A stretch of DNA of 39,631 nt from Fragilaria crotonensis (lineage: Eukaryota > Bacillariophyta > Fragilariophyceae > Fragilariales > Fragilariaceae). A program made the translations under genes and the position numbers. The notes under the pieces were generated by a model. That model made no database searches, had not been told where the DNA came from, and saw only the letters and a program-made list of their open reading frames with translations. Positions 32,798-39,631 of this stretch are shown here, piece by piece; position 1 is the first letter of the stretch; the number at the start of each line of letters is the position of its first letter. The stretch spans positions 1 through 39,631 of the forward strand of contig JAKSYS010000597.1 in assembly GCA_022925895.1 (NCBI GenBank), given 5' to 3'.

Positions 32798-33680
32798 GAC
32801 GTACGTATCGCAGAACGCCTCGTGAAGCGCGAAGCGCAATGAGTTTCGCGTAACCGTATTCCCAGCAGATGCCCGTATCATATGCATACAACGAGCCAAA
32901 CCTAACGCGGAAACCGGAAACGGACTTACAGATGTACTAGCCTGTAGCCTGTACACCAGTACTCCGTAGTTGTAATTGCAAAACGAAGAATGCATTATGA
33001 TAAAATACAATTTATGTTTCCTCTATTGACATAATGACATGTAAGGGTGTAAACGAAATTGGACGATGGGTGTTGTTGCCTACAAAAACACCACAGTTAT
33101 CATGTGGTTTAGTGGTTCCTTTAGACATCAAGTCTTGGTTATATCTTCCATATAGTAGAAGAAGAAATTCTGCTGCCATCTAAGAAGAGCGAAATGAGCA
33201 AATCAACAAGAAACTGCTAGAAACGCTACACGAATATGTTGTGCGACTCGCCTCCTCTGATCACACGAGGAGCTTCTCTAGCGGAATGTGCGTGCCATTG
33301 AAGATGAGATGACTTCTAGTCACCTTCTATGGACATGACAAGAATGGCGTGGACCCCGCCTTGCTTGATCACCTACGTTGATCAGGTCAGGCTTGGACTG
33401 AACTGATTCAAGGGGCTATGCAAACAGTCACTGTAGACAGGACCAAACGGTGCATCTGGAGAAGCTCTTACTATTGTCTAGCCATAGTTTTCGTAAAATG
33501 AAGAATTTGAGCAATCCTAAAGCACAATTCACATTTTACATGTATATCCTAGAAAATGTGTCATGTTTGTGTCGAGGCTACGGTCCGGCCTACGCCCCGA
33601 GCTCGCACTCAAAACGATCAAGCTTTAGAAGTAGAGTAGCTACTACTGTGGTGGTGCTTTCTACCGGTAGAATTCTTATA
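32798..33680. other. Unrecognised stretch
   Basis: Non-coding as far as I can see; only chance-length open frames (the longest is 33450-33701). No repeats shared with other parts of the window were noticed. Confidence 0.4.
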
Positions 33681-33689
33681 ACTTACGAT

Positions 33690-35890
33690 ACAACTCTGTA
33701 GGGTGACAAGACCACTGTAGGAAAACCATCCATATTTTCATCGTGTGAAGTAACTCTAGAATTCCAACATAAGTATACAGTGGTGCAAAGTTCAGTAGTA
33801 CAAGCATCTTCATTTTGTATAACAAGAAGGTTTGGATTCATTGCACTATTTTCTTCATCTCTCTTCAATTCATTGATGATGTTCTTTCTCACACTAGTTT
33901 GCCCACCATACACTGCATATCATAATATCTAATATGCCTAAATCAGCTGTGTGCCCATGTCTACCCCACTTTTTAAGTCCAATCGATTTTTTTCTCCGGC
34001 GGTGAATCATGGTGTGCTTGGAGCGACCGCGTTCAATATAGGAAAATAGCTTTGTAGCTTTCCACCCACCGACACCATATTCATGCTCCTGCCACCAGAT
34101 GAGGTCATGAAGACTCCTGGGCGTTGGCATGAGGGTCACAAGCATTATTGCACGGTTGCCCCAGCATGCTGGACAGCCACCCCCCCCATTGATTTTGTTG
34201 AAAATTTTGTTCCATACTTGTTTTGAATGCAGTGATAGCATTCCTCAATTTTCTCACCAATGCCAATAGACATGATGATTTGCATTCCCATGAACTGATA
34301 TCAAAAGTTTGCATATGATCCTTGCTGCATTCCAAAAGCTCTGTTACCTCCTCCACCCCGCCCTTCTTCACCGTGCTCCAACTCCCCAATTCTGTCAATG
34401 AATACTGGTCCAAAGTCTCCCGACACCACCAATGCGTGTTTTCATCTTGGATTTTTATATATTGCGCTTTGTTCTACATCCAACTCTGAGTCACCACCGC
34501 AAATGTGAGCCCAATCCGAAAGCACCTTATCAATAAGCAAAATCCACAGAGACGTGATCATCAGCAAAACAAAGTGGTCATCCACATCAGTGCCTTACCA
34601 AGCACAAGCCATGCTATATCAGGGAGCCTCTTCCTTGCATTTGGCACAGCCAATATGGCTCAAAACAACGAGTCCATATTTGAAGGGTCAATCGTTGGAC
34701 TCGTTTAGTAAACATATGGACCACCACCACTTAGAACAGCAGATGCCCATTTCCTTTCCTCCGCCAATCCTGATTTCTTCCTCTTTGTGGATATCGCAGG
34801 AATGCGCATAAGTACATGCAAACGTGCATATCATACTGTGCAAGTCCAACATCAATTTCTTTGCATTGTCCTCTCCGCCCTCATGAATTTTGCAGCATCT
34901 CTTAAATGAGAAAATAATTGACAACTCCTTCTGGAATCCAAAAGTCATCACAAAAACAGAATAGAAATGGAGATTCCATTGCTGACAGATACAATTTTAT
35001 ACTCAATTTGAGCCATAAACAAAGTGACCACAAATACAGTAGACATGATTGATTGACCCCAATACAAACTGAATTGGTGCATCTCATTCATCTTACATGC
35101 TTCCACCAGTTGAGACTTATTTTCAATTGATGAGAGAATTTTTCATGCACATGAATGTAATCAAGTTTAACCTGCATGGCTGGTGTCATCATTTGGAGCA
35201 TTTGTATGCTGCCTGAAATTGAAAATTGAGATTGCACTTTGTATTCAATACTGTTTCCATGATGATGCGTGAGATGCAGTCCGCCTGTCATTACAACTAC
35301 CAGTTTCAAGCAATAGTTCATACATACTCTTGAATTCCTTTCCTACCATCAGGTGTCATACAGCAAGTGATTTTGCACCCTGCTTCTGCACTTCCTTCTT
35401 CTTCACCACTTTCATTAGATTGATCACATCCTTACTCTATATTGGGTTTTCTTCTGTTCATGTTACACTCCACTTCTCTCAATTAGGCATCAAATTGATA
35501 TTGCCTTCTTGTCAAAGGAAATGGCTGAGTATCGACTATCCATGAATAAGATTTTTGTCTGCTGGAGATGGAAATTCTGCACGCAATGCCTTCAAGCTCA
35601 TATACCTACACTTGTTCAGTGGGATCACTGCTGTCAAGAATTCCACTTTGGTAATTAACACATGGTCCCTATCATAATGATTGCATGACTGATACCCATG
35701 AAGGAATGACATGAATGCTGCAGGCACTCTCTTGTATTCCTTGAGTATTAAAGGATCAACTGACATCTGCTGGAAAGTACACTTGAAACAAATGTCATGC
35801 TTGCATGCTTGAAGAATTATGGAATGTAGTAGCACTTGTGATACCTTCCAAATGCAAAGACAAACCTTTCTTAGATGTTGTAAAGCTGTA
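33690..35890 (-). pseudogene. Crypton-like tyrosine recombinase fossil (copy 2)
   Basis: Minus-strand open pieces keep the N-to-C order of a repetitive diatom tyrosine recombinase that I recognise. From 35835: CTFQQMSVDPLILKEYKRVP, AAFMSFLHGYQSCNHYDRDH, CRYMSLKALRAEFPS, then DKKAIS in a shifted frame (core-binding domain). From 35321: TPAMQVKLDYIHVHEKFSHQ. From 35087: LCLWLKLSIKLYLSAMESPF with LFCFCDDFWIPEGV (start of the catalytic domain). From 34241: EHEYGVGGWKATKLFSYIER and GRSKHTMIHRRRKK. From 33913: GGQTSVRKNIINELKRDEEN with NPNLL, which is the long C-terminal domain typical of these proteins. The HxxR region (about 34.6-34.9 kb) is too worn to read. Many stops and frameshifts make it a clear fossil. 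Cryptons move by recombinase alone, so no terminal repeats are expected. Confidence 0.6.
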
Positions 35891-36351
35891 AGTCCAACGA
35901 AGTCATATCATCATTATCTGTAACATGTGGATGTAGGGGAAAATTGATGGTACCTGGTACCTGGTACCCACTTTCACAATTCTGTTATATTTCTACGAAA
36001 ATGCTACACCAGAGGTCTTGGAATCAGTAGAAATGTAGACATGCAACATCGGCCGTGTGTTGTGTGATGAGAAAACGGGTACAAGTAATGTACTTCCGTT
36101 AGTCGTATTGTACAGCAGGTTTCATTTCCGATAAACCTGGCGCAGGAAACAGTATAAACTCTACGCGACTAGATTTTTGTTCTGCATGTGACGTCATATT
36201 TACAAGTAGTTGTCGTGTTAAAAGCGTGAGTTCCACCATGAGATTGCATGCCGCCGTTTGCCTTGTTCCCACTCCTTACAAAGTGCCTCACCCTGGCAAT
36301 CCTCTCCAGAATACCCTCTAGAATTCAACAGAGTGATTGAGGCACTTTGCA

Positions 36352-39300
36352 ATGGCCGACAGTGGTCGAATAAATGCAATAATAGCAAGGGCTGTGACCG
36401 TTCTTTTGGATGACAGCCGATTTGGACCGAGATTGTCAAACTGTTGGCTCCGGCCTCAACGTGGGCAGAAGCTTTGGCCAAATCAGGGCACATTGATGCC
36501 TCCCTTGTTAGTACTGATGCTCGAAAATTTAACGTTGCCATGTCGAAGTCCAATTTATTTGGTGAATCGATGACACGTTTCGATGGCACCAATCAAACAG
36601 GAGTGTTCCGAGTGAAATATGCTCGGCAATATTTCTATTACTTTACTGAGAAAATCGGCAAATTGAGTATCCATTTCCATTGAATAACACATGGAAGGAT
36701 AGGGTCCTGCAAGCTGCGGCTAACGTGCTCGTAATTCCGTCAACTCGGGCAAGACCTGCAATATCCTCAACTGCTATTCTTCACGACAACGACAGTACTA
36801 TCGAAGGCGATGAGTCACCAAACAAACGTCCAAGAATAGAAGAACGCACAACAACAATGTCATATTGGCCTGATAGCCCAGAAGCCCGCCAAGTTTTCAG
36901 ACCAAGAACTATGAGGACAATGAGGACTGCTGTTAGCAGTACTGGTCGTGATGAGGATGGCAATACGATGACACTTTCTGGAGAAAGTGCAAAGGAAGCA
37001 CTGGAGCGAAGGATCAAACTGCTACTGACGGTTCATGAGAAAGAAGATAGCTGGCGAACTATAGTCATGGGAAGAGATGAAGAGAACTTTTGTACAAAGG
37101 CTGAGATATTTGAGATCCGACAGCGTGCTTTATTTCTCTGCTGTGCCTACCAATTGGCACTCTCAAAAATGAACGATTGGACGTGGCATGACTGTTGCAG
37201 AGAGGCCTGCAATCGTTTAAATAGTCTAGGCCTTGTGCAGGCAACATTTTTCAAGACAATCGCGAACTGGAACAAGGTTTTTAGGAAGTTCGAGTGCTTC
37301 CCACATCCCAACCCGTATGTACAATGTGGAAAGCGACCCTTGCCGCGACTCCTCGAAGTATTTCCAACTGCGAAGGACCAAATAATTGCATATGGAATCA
37401 AGAATCTAGCGACACTAACAATAGAAAGCGTCCACGATTTCATCCTTTCTTCTGTCATTCCAAGGCTAACAGTACTGTGGGAGAAGGAGATGATGGTGCC
37501 AGCGGACGATTGCGACAATACATCCGAGCCAAGAAGTCGAGCGATTCATTCATTTCTTAAAACTCATCGGCTTGAATCAATGAGTTTGACTACCACTTGG
37601 CGATGGATGCGTTTGCTAGGATTCCAATACGACACGAGGAGGAAAAGTTTTTACGTTGATGGTCACGAACGTGACGATGTTGTCGCGAGTCGTTCTACGT
37701 TTTGCAAGCGTTACCTAACAGAGTATGAACCATACTGTAATCGGTGGATTCGACTACCTTTGAGAGAGGCAACAACAATCAAGAATCTTAACGTTGCATT
37801 TGGCTATTCCTATTTTGACATTATTAGCAACGAGGAATGGATCGAGTTCCACGTCGACTATTGGAAGAGTCGTATTATGGAGGAAAACGAACCAAACAAC
37901 AACCGCCAGCCATCAATGATATCCAGATTGAAGAAAAGAAAGCAACCACCAGCATTCGTGTATCAAGCGCAACGAGGCCGATCATGATCGTGGGGCAGGA
38001 TGAGAGCGTCTTCGCGCAGTACCTTCTTGGAAGTAAGACTTGGGTAGGACCGAAAGGCCAACGCCCTCTCCTACCCAAATCGGAGGGCGATGGCTTTATG
38101 CTATCAGCCTTTGTGTCGAGAGAATTTGGATTCGGAAGAGACCTGTCGGCAGATGAGTTAGTAAAAATAAATGCAGCAAGGCGAGGAGGTGACAGGACTT
38201 ACATTGATACTCAAGCTGCACTAGAAATTTTGAAGTCGACAAAGAAGCCCGTCTTGACGGAATCACCATTCGTAAAATACTTGTACATCGGAGCCAACAA
38301 CGAGGATATTGGAATAGCTACCATATGAGTCTACAGTTTGAGGACGTTGTCGATTGCCTGCAAGTCTTGTATCCTGAGTTCGATTTCGTGTTCCTGTTTG
38401 ATCACAGTCAGGGACACGCTCGCAAAGACCTGGGGCACTTAATGCCTTTCAAATGTCGAAGACCTATGGTGGCGCGCAGGCAGTAATGAGAGACACGACA
38501 ATAATGAGTAAAGACGGATACCTTGGGAACACGTACCTCGATTGAATGTCGGTGATACTCAGTCGTTCATTTTCCGCGCAGATGATTGTGGTCCATTTTA
38601 TCTGTCACCAGAACAGAGAGAAGAGCAACGACACGATCGACCAACTGGGAAATTCAAACGTGTGGAGCGGTCAAAGAAGATGCTCATGAACGCCTTAAGT
38701 GATGCTGGAGTATCATTTCAGCAGCAACGGAGTTACACAAAGAAGGAGCTTCAAGATTTTGCAAGGATCCGTGGCATTGATCTTTTCGAAGAAAAGAACA
38801 AATAATTGCGGGATGGCAGGGGCAACCGAAAGGCCTTCTGCAAGTCCTAAGGGAAAGAGGTCTTATTCCTGAACACTCGTTAGAAAAATATACACTTGAT
38901 GGTCGAAAGATCCAATCACAGGCGTTGTCGACTTACATTATTCGCTGAGAAATCTACTTGCCGAGTGCACCGATTTTAAGGAGGAAGAAACAGCACTACA
39001 ATACTTGGGGACTCAACTTGAGTTACAGTTCAGCTCACTCCAAAGTTTCACGCCGAGCTAGCGGGTGAGGGATAGAGTACAGTTGGGCGCATGCAAAGGC
39101 ATATTATCGTCGCGTTCCAGTCTCAAGAAAGCGAGGACGTGAAACTTCAAAGATCTGGTAAAGAATGCACCTCTCCTGCTAAGGTGTTAACAAAAGCCAG
39201 AATTGAGAAGTTTGCATCAAGAGCTCGCGCCTATATTTGCACTTACCATCATCTTGAGCAGGTGCAATCAGCACGAGCTGCCGCAGTTGCTGGTGTTGAT

Positions 39301-39482
39301 CCAATCGCAGTTTTGCCAAAGAAGTGCTGCCGTACACTGACATTGAGAGGGTCAGGAAGGCCTTCAAGTGTCACAGGTGTGCCCTTGACTTCGATAGTGG
39401 TTTCGTGAATTCGGAGCTCAAGGAAGAAGCAACAACAAGAGAGGTGAATCAAGACGATGATGATGAAGTGAATTCGGAGTAA
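36352..39482 (+). CDS. DDE-superfamily transposase, near full length
   Basis: A large (about 1,040-residue) protein of a DDE-type family found in diatoms, oomycetes and some animals and fungi, probably distant IS630/Tc1/mariner relatives. From ATG 36352 (ADSGRINAIIARAVTVLL) the frame steps through HIDASLVSTDARKFNVAMSK, TWKDRVLQAAANVLVIPSTR, a His/Cys-rich stretch (WTWHDCCREACNRLN), LESMSLTTTWRWMRLLGFQY, then the catalytic core: IVGQDESVFAQYLLGSKTW (first Asp), FVSREFGFGRDLSADEL, PEFDFVFLFDHSQGHARK (second Asp), and FHAEL plus EYSWAHAKAYYRR (acidic third position). The C-terminus is ARIEKFASRARAYICTYHHL, then KAFKCHRCALDFD, ending in an acidic tail and TAA 39480-39482. Slips of -1 occur near 36429, 36672, 37.9 kb, 38304, 38424, 38529, 38801, 38907, 39020 and 39074, nearly all in short runs of one base. 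No internal decay is visible, so the gene may be intact and active. Terminal repeats were not found. Confidence 0.75.
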
Positions 39483-39631
39483 GAATGAGTTTTATGATGA
39501 GCAGCGTGGAGGCAATCTGATTTCGGAAGGATCTTTCAGAATTTTACTTTAGGAAATTGTATGATGTGTAGAAATTGTACTAATCTGTACGCGAGGACGG
39601 TCAAGGGTGAAACCTGCTGTATGTACAAAAT
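39483..39631. other. Downstream flank of the transposase
   Basis: No gene. The right terminal repeat of the element, if any, is probably here or beyond the window edge. Confidence 0.4.

Overview
The window reads as nuclear DNA of a eukaryotic microalga, most likely a diatom. The grounds are sparse host genes, a short GTAAGT...AG intron, a diatom-style four-helix membrane protein, an HMG-box protein of the diatom type, and several transposon families whose proteins I recognise from diatom genomes (CoDi-like Ty1/copia, crypton-like tyrosine recombinases, DIRS-like reverse transcriptase, DDE transposases). All identifications are from motif memory; no database was searched.

Layout. 1-4 kb is a compact host-gene block: a four-helix membrane protein (minus), a class I aminotransferase (plus) and a spermidine synthase with one 68-bp intron (minus). 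The last two converge so tightly that their stop codons overlap. 4-19 kb is a transposon graveyard. It holds a DIRS-like RT/RNase H fossil (minus, 6.4-7.5 kb), a copia RNase H fossil (minus, 9.9-10.6 kb), a DDE transposase fossil (plus, 11.1-12.6 kb) and a crypton-like recombinase fossil (plus, 13.4-13.9 kb), then 5 kb in which I recognise nothing. 19.16-20.71 kb is bounded by 40-bp inverted repeats. 22.4-23.8 kb is an HMG-box gene whose 3' part is duplicated downstream to 24.6 kb. 24.98-32.80 kb is a complete, very young Ty1/copia element with near-identical 256/255-bp LTRs; a 316-bp non-autonomous element is inserted directly after its YVDD motif. 33.7-35.9 kb is a second crypton-like fossil (minus). 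36.35-39.48 kb is a nearly full-length DDE transposase gene.

Two kinds of damage must be kept apart. The fossils at 4-19 kb and 33.7-35.9 kb carry many substitutions and stops and are truly old. The host genes, the young copia element and the 36-39 kb transposase are clean apart from frameshifts, almost all of which step the frame by -1 in a short mononucleotide run. That pattern, at similar density in host genes and transposons, points to uncorrected deletion errors in the assembly. These genes should be treated as probably intact in the organism.

The aminotransferase/spermidine synthase pair may be linked in function: spermidine synthase releases methylthioadenosine, and aminotransferases of this class can perform the last step of methionine salvage.
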